DNA of 64,000 nt, from positions 5,168,501 to 5,232,500 of the forward strand of contig JAXRKN010000045.1 of assembly GCA_038502055.1 (NCBI GenBank), read 5' to 3'. Below the pieces are notes generated by a model. That model was not told the DNA's origin, made no database searches, and was given only the letters and a program-made list of their open reading frames with translations. Positions 10,851 through 22,000 of the stretch are shown piece by piece. The translations under genes were made by a program, and so were the position numbers. The DNA comes from Tanytarsus gracilentus (Eukaryota; Arthropoda; Insecta; Diptera; Chironomidae). Within the stretch, counting starts at the first letter, position 1; each line of letters opens with the position of its first letter.

Positions 10851-11843
10851 TTAGTTAAGGAATCGAATTGACATTTTCTTCTCAATATCGGTGCGATCTA
10901 AAGCTTTACAAAAGTCCTCAAAGTTTATTTTGCCTTCGCCTCGTTGATCGGCTTCGATGATTGTGCGCTCGGCTATACTTAAAAGCTGCTCTTGACTTAT
11001 GTTTGCGCCAACCATCATGTGCAAAATGTTTAAAAGCTCGTCCTTGGAAATTGTTTCGTCATCGTCGAGATCGTACATTTTGAAGGCGACTAAAATGAAT
11101 TAGAATTATTAAATTTTTTTAAGATAATTTAAAACTGAACATTTATAGCAGTTAAATTGCATTTATCACAACTTTTGACATATTCAACGGTTGATTAACA
11201 CACATGATTTAACTTACATCTCAATTTCTCCTCGCGACTGTTCAACTTGTTGCTTTTGTTCGTTTTCATCATCCTAAATCTCGCAAGGACATGCATAAAT
11301 TGTCTAAAATTGACACGATCATCGTTCGAGTCGGTGAAGAATGAATGAACGATGCGATCACAGAGGGGATTAATTGCGAGCTCCGGAATCCTCAGAAAGT
11401 CCTCACGTGACAATGTTCCGCAATCACTTTTATCGAGCGATGTAAATCGAGAGTACAGACGCTCAATTTGTGCGGGTGTAACTAAAATAAAGTCAATTTA
11501 TTGTGGCCATTAATAAAGAAGCATTTTGTGATATCTTTGAGAGAATTTCTATTGCTACCGAAGTGGGTACGAGTGAGAGATAAGATATGAACGGCATTAT
11601 CTAGTCTGAACACATAAATGCCATTATTGTAAAAAAAACTTTTTTGTGTCAACTGTTTTTTAAAATCACGAGTGAGTGTGTGCATGACGTTTTAATATGG
11701 CAATTTTCATTTTTAACACAAATAAAGTCCAAGGACAAATTTGAAAAAATTGTGAAAGCTCTAAAATTTAACTTACATCCTGTTTCCTCCTGTATTTGAG
11801 CAATCTCCTCTTCACGTAACAAAAGCGATGACTTATTGCCCAT
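10851..11843 (-). CDS. Chp1: Calcineurin B homologous protein (CHP1-like, EF-hand), 189 aa
   Basis: Three coding exons on the minus strand, 11843-11777, 11481-11218 and 11089-10851, with GTAAGT donors and TTTTAG acceptors. They join in frame to 189 aa (vertebrate CHP1 is about 195). The N-terminus MGNKSS carries a Gly2 myristoylation context. The family blocks ETGFTPAQIERLYSRF, SREDFLRIPELAINPL, LRFAFKMYDLD and KKMSIRFLN are in the order expected for CHP proteins, which bind Na+/H+ exchangers and influence calcineurin, trafficking and membrane targeting. EF-hands 1 and 2 are degenerate, as usual. EF3 (D117-E128, DLDDDETISKDE) is canonical. EF4 (D158-D169, DQRGEGKINFED) has Arg at loop position 3 and Asp at position 12, so Ca2+ binding there is doubtful. 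The Drosophila counterpart is, I believe, elm. The gene converges on Sec23. Confidence 0.93.
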
Positions 11844-12089
11844 TTTTAATTAGTCTAGATACTTCGAAGTGCAGAGAATGACTAAATTTAATAATTTTTT
11901 GCTTTGTTTTGATTCGAAGGGGAGCGAGATATGGCTCCAAATTATTTTTTTGAATTAAGTTGCGTTTCGCAAAAGAGTTTGAGTTTTAAATATCCGTTAG
12001 AAATAAAATCTGCAAAAAAATAATATTTTAGTAATCACTCGGTTTTTTACTAGCATAAATAGTTTGCATTTGAACGGAGTTTTACGCTT

Positions 12090-12800
12090 CTAATTTTTTT
12101 CCAGGTGATTGCTACAAAAGATGAAGCCAATCGTCCATTTTTTAATTTTCTGAAATTTGCTTATGGATGGACTTGGTGGCTTAATTGCATAGGCCAATAT
12201 TTTGAGAGATCTCTCAGATCGAGCATCGGCTTCAGCAACTTGATTATCAACAATTTCTTCGTCGACAACTTGATCGACAATTTCTTCAACGGGTACTTCA
12301 TTTTCAGCAGCGTTACCATTGACGAATTCTTCATCCACTACTTCTTCGTCTTCATCAACGAATTCTTCATCAACGTACAAAACTTCGCTTTGAAAATCTC
12401 CAAAAGAATCTTCGTATGACAAGAGTTGGAGCTCCAACTCTTGAATGCGTGCCTGATATTCGGTCTCTTTCTCTGCTACCTGTCCAATGACGTTTCTAAG
12501 AATTGTTTGCCGAAGTTCTTCTCTTTCGACGTAATCCAGGAAGTGGTTGGTCAGACGGTCGAAGTCATTTTTCATTTTCTTAGCGTTTTCAGTAGCTTGA
12601 GTCAACTTTCGCTTCAAGAAAATTTCTCGCCACATTATTCCGTATTTTTGTGCAATGGAGCGTTTCAACCCGAATTCAACTGAAATATTTAAAAATTAAT
12701 AATTTTCCTCAAAAAAATAATTTTTCTTACTTATTTTGTCCTTCTGGCTTTTCCATTTTGGATTTTCGTCCCATTGCTGATAACAGATGATGTTATTGGT
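12090..12800 (-). CDS. Coiled-coil protein with acidic C-terminal repeats, unknown function; 5' end missing
   Basis: Two exons are supported: 12800-12731 (after the acceptor CTATTTTCAG) and 12679-12090, joined through a 51-nt intron (GTAAGA...TTTCAG). The join gives NNIICYQQWDENPKWKSQKD, then IIEFGLKRSIAQKYGIMWRE, then a long helix rich in E/K/Q (about 90 residues, LTQATENAKKM to RIQELELQLL) that looks like a coiled coil. An acidic segment follows with repeated DEEFV/DEEVV/VDEEIV units, and then a basic tail. The open frame of the second exon alone would have to start at a TTG, but the upstream exon gives a better reading. The first exon must enter 12800 at phase 0; one candidate is the coiled-coil-like frame at 13246-13019. 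I do not recognise the family. The antisense open frames (12105-12683) are read as shadows. Confidence 0.6.
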
Positions 12801-13018
12801 CTGAAAATAGTTCAGATAATTTTAAAATTCGTGATTGAGGAAATTCGCGAAGAAAAGTTGAATTTTAGAAGAATTAAAAAGGCAGTTGTCATTGAAAATT
12901 CAATAAAAGTTGAGTGCCTTCTAATCATCCACTGGAGATCACAAATGAATCTACATCATCTTTAAATTCAGGATTGAGCTACAGGATGTTCTGGAAATAT
13001 CGCTCAAACTTTCATTGA

Positions 13019-13246
13019 CTAATTCCAAAATTCAACTTTTTCTTGAATTTCACAGATTTCGTTTTCTTCCGCCAGATAATTCTGCTTGTTATCGATTGCC
13101 AATACCTTTGATTTTACTTCTTCGTGTAACATTTTTAACTTCTTTCCTCTTTTCAAATTTTCAATTGAATGAAAAATAAATTTCAAATGTTGCTGAGATA
13201 TTTTTTTGCTTTGAATTTTTTCACCAATTATCTCGAAATTTTCCAT
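13019..13246 (-). CDS. Possible coding exon, Lys/Glu-rich coiled-coil-like (75 codons)
   Basis: The frame starts MENFEIIGEKIQSKKISQQH and ends EICEIQEKVEFWN before TAG. The amphipathic K/E/I/L composition looks more like coding than the surrounding AT-rich DNA. It may be a separate small gene or the first exon of the coiled-coil gene at 12090-12800: GAA|GTAAAA (near 13118) and AAG|GTATTG are both phase-0 donors compatible with the acceptor at 12801. No homologue is recognised, and no transcript support can be seen from sequence alone. Confidence 0.25.
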   Translation of the reverse strand: MENFEIIGEKIQSKKISQQHLKFIFHSIENLKRGKKLKMLHEEVKSKVLAIDNKQNYLAEENEICEIQEKVEFWN

Positions 13247-13259
13247 CCTTTTTCATTTA

Positions 13260-16200
13260 GAAGCAATTTTCTTCGAAATTAAGAAACAAAAACCACAAAA
13301 AATGCTGATCAATCAAAAGCTTTCAACAATTTGTTCATTTTCCTTCCGAACATCGACATGCGGTGAATTATCTCGAGTTGTACATGAATACATAAAATTG
13401 CTTCCTCATCAATCTCGACACAATGTTGTGGGCTTGCCTTCGCATAAGTCAATGTCCTTTCACTTTTTCCGACCATGCATTTTATTTTATCTTCTTTTTT
13501 TTTGGCATAAGTCAAGAAATTATCTGCATGCAAATCGTTAATGAAATCAACACGTTGATCGTGAATAATGAAGATTTTTTTGGAATTTCTTTAAAAAGAA
13601 CTCGAGAGGACATTCATGAGTTGCATAATAAAATAAAATATTGCGATTAAAAAGAGCTGAAATAAAATATTTTAGTTCAAATAATTTTTTAAAGTGTGTC
13701 AAATTTCACATTTAAATTTAAAATGCATGCCCCAATTTTCCTACACACAAAATTTTGTTGAAATTTCCATTTTTGTCTTTCGCATATTTTAAATTCATCC
13801 CGAAAAAATCTTCAAAGTCCCAATTTCATCTTAATTTAAGGTGCAAGCGCCGCAATTCAATAAAATCTCATTGAACATGCAAAGTAAATTACCTCGACCA
13901 TTGTCATGATCATTTTTCGCGTTTACACAACAAACAGCTTACGAAAGCGAAGAAAAGACGAAAAAGAAATGAATGAAAAAGAAGAAAACAAGTGACCTCG
14001 ACATTGTACTCGAACGAATGCACGGACCTGCAAAGTAAAATGAGGAATTTCTCGCCATACAGCACGCAATTAATTTCACATTAACCGCATTTTCATTTGT
14101 AATTGTGCGGGCGATCATTTGATATTAGACACCGAGGTCAATTATTGTCGATAATTTAATTTATCGACAATTTAGTCAGCTGTAAAATTATTGCAAGTGA
14201 GATGATTGAAATAAATTTCCTTTTATTGAGAGATAACGAAGAGAAATTGAGAATAGTTGTTGCGATTTTGTGCCATTTTAAGAATTGTGTGTAGTAAAAT
14301 TTCAATTAAATGATTGCAGTATTAAATGCAACTGCAATAACTGCAATAAAAACCAAAGTGTTCAAATTTTGAAGAAGCAAAAATAAAAGTTAAATTTTTT
14401 TGAATAAAATTTTAATTTTCAAATCCCAAAAAAATTAATATTTTAAAATTTTGACATCGCAGCTATTTTTAATTAGTTTAAGTTGATTCATCCGCATCAC
14501 ATTATTAAATTTTGATAATTTTCTAGAGCGTGAAAATTAGCCGAAACATTTTAGCGTTCAAATATTTTCCCCTGCCATCACGTCTAATTAATCAACTGGA
14601 CGTAAATGATATAATTAAACTCAGTTCGCATCATTTTGATTTCAGCGAGTCAAAATAAAATTCCGCGGAATAGAAAGTGACATGACTTTAATATTCCTTT
14701 AGCTAATAATTTATACTAGATTGAGTTGGGATATTTTTTTGTATTTGACACACTTTCGATCGGCAGTTCTTTATATTTTAATAGCAACGTTCAGAAAGTC
14801 AATAAAAGAAGCCTGTTTTACCTTCTTTTATTTCACTCCATTCGCTCTCCCTGATTTGCATCGTATAACAATGTCCACACAATCCGCATTCAACCTGAAA
14901 ATATTTTTTTATGTATGAAATTCCACCGATTTTTATCTCAAATCTCAATTCTTTTTAAAAAACGTATGCATCTTACACAAAACGACAGAACTTAACCTAT
15001 AATCAAATTTCTTCAACGTTGCCTTCTTATTTTCAATGAATTTGCCTCGAAGCTACTTTTTTGTGCTCCCAAAATAATAAATTTATGGAGATAATAATTT
15101 TTTTACGACGTTATTGAGATGTGAAATTAATGAAGGGAGGATACGGTGCAACCTGTGTTAAAAGTTGAACTTTTGCACCTCCAAAATAATTCAAGGAAAT
15201 CTTTTTGAGTAAATTTTTCAAAATTAATTGAATTTTCAACCTTTTTCATTCTTTACTGTCCGATCTCTTATCAGAATGAAGCAATTTTTTGGGAGTTTCC
15301 AAGACAGACCCAAAAAAGGTTCTCACTCTGTAAATTTTACTCCAATAATTTTCAACAATGGCTGTAAAAAAATCGATAAGAGAAAAAAATTGCTGTTAAC
15401 TCTTTGAAAAAAAAATATGTTCGGTCCAAACTTGACTTAAAGAAGAATTTTTTATTTGCAAAAGTTTTGGTTGCAAGCACACACCATGTGGCTCATAAAT
15501 ATTTCATAATTAATAGCTGTCCAACATCATATGAGCATTGCGATTTTTGGGTGTGCGATAAACTACTGAAAAGAAGAAATTATGATTATGATTGTTTGCA
15601 TGTTGTTCAAACTTCAAAGAAGAATGTCAAGGGATGGAAGATGAAAATTATTTAAAAATTTAATCAAAAAATTTAGATTTTGATAATTAAAAAAAATTCT
15701 AATCTTTTTGAAAATTTTTAAATTTAAAAAAAAATATAATTTCAAATTTTTTAAAATATCGTTGCGTTGTAAGTAAAAAGAAAGAATTAAATTTATTGAA
15801 CACGTTTAAGCACATGTTTCAATGAGGCACAACATTGTTAACAGAAAAAATTAATATTTTTCGACTTTTGCTGCGGCACTGAATGCATGTAATTCGAAGT
15901 TGATTGAATTGGGAATTATGTAACGGGATTAAAAAATTGTTTTTCGATTGAGTTGAGGAGGAGGAAAAAGTTAATTAAATTCGACAGTTTGAAGTGACCT
16001 TGTTTGCGCGTGATGATGCAAAAAATTGTTTTAATTAAATTTTCAATTTGTAATTAATTTTTTTTGTTAAATTCGTTAAAATTTAAAATAGCTTTAAAAC
16101 TTTAAATAAAATTTAAATATTTTAATTTATTAATCAGCTTCTGAATCAGAAGTCATCGCACTTAATTTAGCATTTCCGATTGTCCTCATCATGCTGTCAC

Positions 16201-16990
16201 TGCTGACCCAAAAATTATTCGTTCTAATGAGAATTAAGAGGTGCCGTAAACAAATATTTGCCATGTTTGAGTTCTTTAAGTCTCTCGGACGCTTTTTAGT
16301 CAGCAAGAAAGTGTAAACATGCACTGAGATGATGCAGAATTTCATGTGAAGAAGATCTTGATGAATAAGCAAAAACCCCAATTACAAGATGAAGTAATGC
16401 AAGGGCTCTGATGTCAAAATAAATTTCGTGTCTCATGTGTTTGCTTCTGGACATTGTAGGATTAAGGAATTAAGGGATTTCTGAAGAAAATTTTGAGGCA
16501 AGGAAGTGAATTCTATTTAGGTTTTGAAATATAAATTAAAACAAGCTGGTTAATCGGTGCGTCGCATTCCCTTCAGAACTTCACTTGTTCAAAATAACAA
16601 CAGTCAATTTTTTTAAAAGATAAAAAATTATAGATTTTTACGTAATTTTTGTTAGAAATTCCCCACTTTATAAATCAAAACCAATGACGATATTTAATCT
16701 TTTATTTTATTTAATCTACAAGTGCCACTGATATCTTATCATATATATATAGAAAGTTCAAGACTTTTCGATGTTTGTCAAAAGATTTAATTTTTAACGT
16801 TAAAAGAGTTTTATAAATACTTAGTCTTGTGATAACTTTGCGTTTAAAAAAATCAGAATTTTAAACCGCATTGAGATTTTGATTTTTTAAAATAATTGCG
16901 AAATTTTCCCACTTATAGAAACTACCATCGGAAAAAAATGGACGGAACCGATTTTAAAATTTATAAACAGATTAAATATTTTGATAACAG
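13260..16990. other. Intergenic region, no supported gene
   Basis: AT-rich. Open frames near 13302-13650 (both strands), 15404-15655 and 16130-16381 show no recognisable domain or splice-supported extension. A perfect 11-bp inverted repeat lies at 14144-14171, listed separately. Confidence 0.5.
14144..14171. repeat. Perfect inverted repeat with TATCGA core
   Basis: ATTGTCGATAA (14144-14154) and its exact complement TTATCGACAAT (14161-14171) are separated by six bases. The arms contain TATCGA, resembling half of a DREF-type site. It could be a protein-binding palindrome or a small hairpin; nothing nearby decides. Confidence 0.5.
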
Positions 16991-17009
16991 TAAATTGTGT
17001 AACACTCTT

Positions 17010-17046
17010 TATAAAAATGAAAATTTGCCCATTTTTCGTCAGTCTA
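17010..17046 (+). promoter_or_regulatory. Core promoter of the SDR gene at 17077 (TATA + TCAGTC)
   Basis: TATAAAA at 17010-17016 and the initiator TCAGTC at 17039-17044 are spaced so that A+1 (17041) is 31 bp from the start of TATA, the standard arthropod geometry. The predicted 5' UTR is 36 nt. Confidence 0.75.
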
Positions 17047-17076
17047 TTTTAAACCGTCAACGTTAATCATTAAAAA

Positions 17077-18162
17077 ATGTTTTCAGGAAGTGAAAATGGC
17101 TCAAACACCTATGAGGCGGGTGAACTCAAATACGGTGGAAAATTTCGTCCCGAATTTATTCTGATACTTTTTAAAGTTCTTCTGTTTTTAATTGTTGATT
17201 TCTTTAAAACAATTGTGAGCTTCTTCGTGCCATCGAAGCCAGAATCGTTAAAAAATCAATTGGCATTGGTGACGGGCGGTGGAAATGGAATCGGAAAAGT
17301 TTTTTGTAATCGACTCGCAAAAGAGGGTTGTGACATTGCCGTCGTAGACATTGACTTTAAAAGTGCCGAAATAACAGCGAAAGAAATTAAAGAAAAATTT
17401 CAAGTTAATTGTCGAGCTTACAAGTGCGACATCTCTGACTATTCTTCAATTGTTGCACTTGAAAAGGCGATCAAAAGTGAAATGAAGCCAGTTGACATTC
17501 TTGTCAATAATGCTGGGATTCTTTACGTTGCAAGTTTTGTAACGAGTGACGTGAAACAAATTCAAAAAACAGTCGACGTCAACTTGGCATCGCAGATTTT
17601 AGTAATTAATCAAAAATTAAATTTTCTATTTTTATTTAAAAATTGTCTTTTAATTCTAGATGGTTCGGACTTTTTTACCCTCAATGGTATCCCAAAATTA
17701 TGGCAAAATAATTTCAATTTGTTCGATGTCATCAATTGATTCGTTGCCATTCGGTGCAACATATACAGCCACTAAATATGGTGTCGATGGCTTCATGAAT
17801 GCACTTTATGATGAGTTCTGCGTCCTTGGACTAGAGAATAAAATTAAACTCACCTCAATTTATCCAGATTTTGTAACAACACGAAAAGAATTATCGACGG
17901 TTGTTCAAGACACCTTTAAATTGAAGTATGACATGTTAACACCCGAGAGAGTTGTCGACGAGGCAGTCGATGCCATTAAATTGGGAAAAAGACGCAAAAT
18001 TATTAGTGATTTCACTTTTGCGCATGTTTTAGTAAAGTAAGTTGAAAAAATAATTTGAATAATTTTTAATAATTTATTTTGAACAGCAAATTGCCAGACC
18101 AAGTCAGAAAATATGCAAAGACATCGATGGGCAGCATGGAAGATATGAAAAAAATCAAATAA
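17077..18162 (+). CDS. Short-chain dehydrogenase/reductase, SDR16C-like (retinol / 17-beta-hydroxysteroid dehydrogenase type), 325 aa
   Basis: Three exons, 17077-17601, 17660-18036 and 18087-18162, with short introns (GTAATT...CTAG 58 nt; GTAAGT...ACAG 50 nt), join in frame to 325 aa. A hydrophobic N-terminal segment (about residues 27-51) suggests a membrane or lipid-droplet anchor, as in RDHE2 and HSD17B11/13. The Rossmann motif is TGGGNGIG (66-73). An Asp after beta-2 (VVDID, D91) points to NAD(H). NNAG is at 144-147, and the catalytic residues are Ser197, Tyr210 and Lys214 (YTATK). The first junction rebuilds VNLASQILMVRTFLPSMV, matching the family's VN...FLP spacing exactly. The substrate is likely a lipophilic alcohol such as a retinoid or steroid, inferred from the family only. 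Its 3' end faces another SDR 50 bp away. Confidence 0.93.
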
Positions 18163-18212
18163 ATTTTAAATTGATAAAAAATAAATTTCAAAACAAATTT
18201 TATTCGAACTTT

Positions 18213-18980
18213 TTAAATTTTTTCACCAACTGCTTGAATTGTCAGTTGAGTAACATTGACATTAGTTGGTGTGCTCAGTAAGTAGACAACTGCATTACCA
18301 ATTTCCTCGCACTTGAAATGTGCAAAAGCGCCATAAAACTCATCCGGATTATTTGTGTATCCACCATTTACGATAATTTCACTTGCAACAACTCCTGGAG
18401 ATAAATTTGTGACGCGAATTTTGTCGACATTTGTTGTGATCAGTTCCTGCCTTAAACTTTCTGAGAAGCCAGTGATTGCATACTTTGATGCTGGATAAAC
18501 GCACACAGACATTCCGGTGTATGGAATTCGAAGTCCATAAAGTGAATTTATGTTCACAATTAAACTGTACTCGTTTGATTTTTTCATGAGTTTAATTGAC
18601 GCTCGTGTTACATGAACTAAACCGGTGAAGTTTGTTGCAATTATTTGATTGATTTTTTCAGCCGCTTCGTCGCTCTCATCGGTGATATTTTTGTTGAAAC
18701 TAACACCGGCATTGTTGATAAGAATGCTAATTTCACCAAAAGTCTCTTCAATCCATTTGAAAGTTTCCTTAATTGAATCTAAACTCGAAACGTCGCATTT
18801 ACGAGCAAAAATTTTTCCTTTTTGAGTTCCAAAATCTTTTAAAATTTCCTGAATTTTTTCCTCACGCCGTGCGAGTGCGATGACATTAATGCCATTGCGT
18901 GCTAATTCCTTCATGATGGCTTCACCAATTCCACTCGATGCACCGGTTACAACCGCGTACTTTCCATGCCATTTTTCCAT
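18213..18980 (-). CDS. Short-chain dehydrogenase, farnesol dehydrogenase / DHRS11-like, 255 aa
   Basis: Single exon, complete. The cofactor motif is TGASSGIG (12-19); basic residues R38/R39 after beta-2 indicate NADP(H). NNAG is at 89-92, structural Asn117, Ser146 (IVNINSLYGL), and catalytic Tyr162/Lys166 (YPASK). The block SESLRQELITTNVDKIRVTN and the SPGVV motif are typical of insect farnesol dehydrogenase-like enzymes and vertebrate DHRS11. No signal or membrane segment is visible, so it is probably cytosolic. In insects such enzymes oxidise terpenoid or small alcohols, including juvenile-hormone precursors; the substrate here is inference. It is tail to tail with the SDR16C-like gene but belongs to another subfamily, so the pair is not a simple duplication. 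Confidence 0.95.
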   Translation of the reverse strand: MEKWHGKYAVVTGASSGIGEAIMKELARNGINVIALARREEKIQEILKDFGTQKGKIFARKCDVSSLDSIKETFKWIEETFGEISILINNAGVSFNKNITDESDEAAEKINQIIATNFTGLVHVTRASIKLMKKSNEYSLIVNINSLYGLRIPYTGMSVCVYPASKYAITGFSESLRQELITTNVDKIRVTNLSPGVVASEIIVNGGYTNNPDEFYGAFAHFKCEEIGNAVVYLLSTPTNVNVTQLTIQAVGEKI

Positions 18981-19005
18981 CTTGACTTGACAAATTTTAA
19001 AATAT

Positions 19006-19043
19006 GACTGAGCTGATTACGAATAAAATTACTTAACTTTATA
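19006..19043 (-). promoter_or_regulatory. Core promoter of the farnesol dehydrogenase-like gene
   Basis: On the minus strand TATAAAG (19043-19037) precedes TCAGTC (19011-19006) with A+1 near 19009, 34 bp from the start of TATA. The predicted 5' UTR is about 29 nt. Confidence 0.7.
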
Positions 19044-19049
19044 TCAGCT

Positions 19050-22000
19050 GCGGTAGGCGATTATTAAAAAAGAAGTCAAAAAATCATTGCGTCGTAAGTT
19101 AAGTCAAATCTTTAAACCAACATCATCACACAAAATTGATAAGATATGAAAAACTTTATTTTTATAACAGATCTAATAAGTCAGTCTAAAAAGACCCTTT
19201 GGATCTGACATGGTTACGTTGGCCATCTACTAGGAATTTAATAAGACAGTCTTTAGCGTGCTAGCTCAACTTGACCATTTCTTGCCCCACATTTAATTAC
19301 TCTCCAAGTCATTGAATTTTAGAAAATTTTCTGTTTTCTTGAACTTAAAATAAAGTCCTGGATTTTAGTTGTTTAAAAATTTAATACAAAAAAAAGGGTT
19401 TCATGATTTATTCGAAGAAAATTTTAGGAAATTTATTTAAAAATTTCTCTGTCCTTGAATAAAATTTCAGTGTCCTGGAATTTTTGAAAAATCTCTTGTC
19501 GCATGGAAAAACCAAAAATGGATTTTAGATAAACATTTTTTAAATGATAAAAAAATGTAGATTAGATAAATTTAATCAGTCCAGTTTATTTATGCACTCA
19601 CAAATCCCTTTATTATGACCAAATAAAAATTACAAATTAAATTTTAAAAGTTCTATTCCATTGCACAATTTTATTTTAACTTCTGGCCACACAATAAGAA
19701 TTTATCTCCGTAAGCATGCAGCAAATATACAGCCATCACACATAACCTCATGATAATTCTATGAAATTTATTGCCACACCATTTAAAGCTTCATGCCATT
19801 CCATTAAAAGCTTTTGTGCATGTAAGTTTCGAGTTTTCGGCAGCGACGTCTCGATGTACAATAGAAAGCAATTTATCAAAATTAAAAAATAGAACTTTTT
19901 TGATAATGGGAGAGAAAAGCGTCCATTAGCAAAATTAATTTTTTTTCTAGGTGAATTTTTCCTTGAGAGATTTTTGCATTGCTGAAAGATAATTTATGAT
20001 GTGCGGACATGCTGTGGGAGGGGACAATAAATGTTTATTACAATTTTTCAAGTTTTGATGAAAATTTAAATTTTTATTTTTGTTGAAATTAAATTAATTG
20101 AATAGTGACAAAACTTATTAACGCAACGTCTTTTCAATTGCGATGGCAAACATTGATGTTTCATCGCGATGTCATCAGCACTTGGCTTCGAGTGAATATT
20201 CTCATTAAAAATTCCCAACATTCATCACCCACGAGAAAGCAGGTTGTTGACCCGCTAAAAAATTTGACGTAACAATTTGTGAATTTATTTATCTTTTACT
20301 AAGTGAGATGACTTTAGAACCATTGTTATAAGAATGATTAATTGAAACTTAAATTTAACAAGTGAAAAAAGAGAAATTTTAAATAAATTCCAATGGGTGG
20401 CAAACTGGCAAACAATAAAAATTATTTAAAATTTTTTTCAACCTAGTTTAGTTATAAAATCTTATACTTTTTAGGTATATAATTATAAACATTTTACACT
20501 TTATTAAATTTATAATCAACACCCAAAAAAACTTCCATATCCCCTGAAAAAAATCTTCTTCTTCCATCCTTCCGACAATTTGTGTTACATCATTATTATA
20601 TTGCGAAAATTACACTTCGACATGATGCGTTTCATGCATGTAAATTATATTTTATTTTTCGACAAATTTTACTCGATGAGACCGCAGCACAAAATATTCA
20701 ACTTCCTCAGAGCGATTAAAATGAAATTAAATTACCGTAATTTTGACATGATAGAGGATCGTTAAAGTCATAAATATGAGTGTGCATATTCTATGAGTGA
20801 TGATGATACAGACGGTAAAGTACTTCAGGTACGAATTTGAGAAGATTGTCAATAAATTACCAGGATGGTTAAGACTTCACTGAGACAAATATGATGTTGA
20901 GGTTTTTTTGAAAATTATTTTCAAAATCTCAAAATATAAAAGTTTTTAAAATTAATATTAAAAAACGTTGATAAAAATATAAAATAATTTCTGTCCCCTG
21001 CAATTTGCGCCACTCGCATTAATTAATTCTTCCTTTGCACATTTCTGAATTGCCATTCATCCAAAATGCTCGATGAAATTTCAACTCAAAATAATTCAAT
21101 TACTTCTGAAATTTTCCTCCTCAACAAATTTCTTGTGTTACATAGCAACAAGCGGCAAAAAGCATTTGTTAAGTGTCATCATCATCATCAAGAAAGTCAT
21201 GCAAAGAATTTCGTTAAATTTCTACAATGAATCCGCGCGCACATGCAAGTGTGAAATGAAATCTCCTGGAGCGTTTTGCTGTAGTGACTTGTTGTTGAAT
21301 GGAAGGCGCAAAAGTTAGCTAATAAAGACTTTTTTACAAATTAACATGAGAACTAAGCATCGCCTGCGGGAAGCTGAAAAGAATTCTTCAACAATTTATT
21401 TCTTTAAGTGGTGAACAATAAAATGAGGAGAAAATGCAAAAAAGGCTTATTCTCACCTCGATGGAGTCTATTTCTTAGTTAGGTGCACAAACTTCTTTAT
21501 TGAGCATCAAAAATTTTAATTTTAAAGGTTCAAAAAAATCTTTTAAAAAATTTTCCTAGTCACAAAATTTATTTTTGACCCACGTAAGTGAAGATTACTT
21601 TGTACCCTTCACGTTGTATGTTAATTAACTTTTATTATTATTTTTATTCTTCCTTTTAAAGACTTTTTCGTCTCATCTCGACATCCTTCATGAATTTTTA
21701 TTTGTGTTTTTAATTAAAATGAAGAACATTACAAAAATTAATTTTGTTTATTTAACTTGACAATTTTCAGTCAAAAAATAATCAAATACCCTCAAAGTTA
21801 AACCAATCAAACCTTTTTCAACCTAATAAAAATTCCATTTAACTCTCATTAAATTAATTCAACCTAAAAAACAGCTCAAAGGCTCGCGAGAAAGTTGATT
21901 AATATTTTTTCTCCTATGAAATTCTATCCGCATTCATCTCATCTCTATGTCCATCAGTGAAGCTTTAAAAAAATAATTTTTTATAATGATTCTCATTAAG

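Noticed and set aside
12105..12683. Plus-strand open frames of 104 and 85 codons
   Set aside because: They are antisense to the coiled-coil/acidic exon; the minus-strand frame is longer, splice-supported and has coherent composition.
13302..13650. Overlapping open frames on both strands, one ending SLKRTREDIHELHNKIKYCD
   Set aside because: The strands contradict each other, no splice-supported extension or family was found, and length is within chance for AT-rich DNA. The plus-strand C-terminal piece is the least unlikely.
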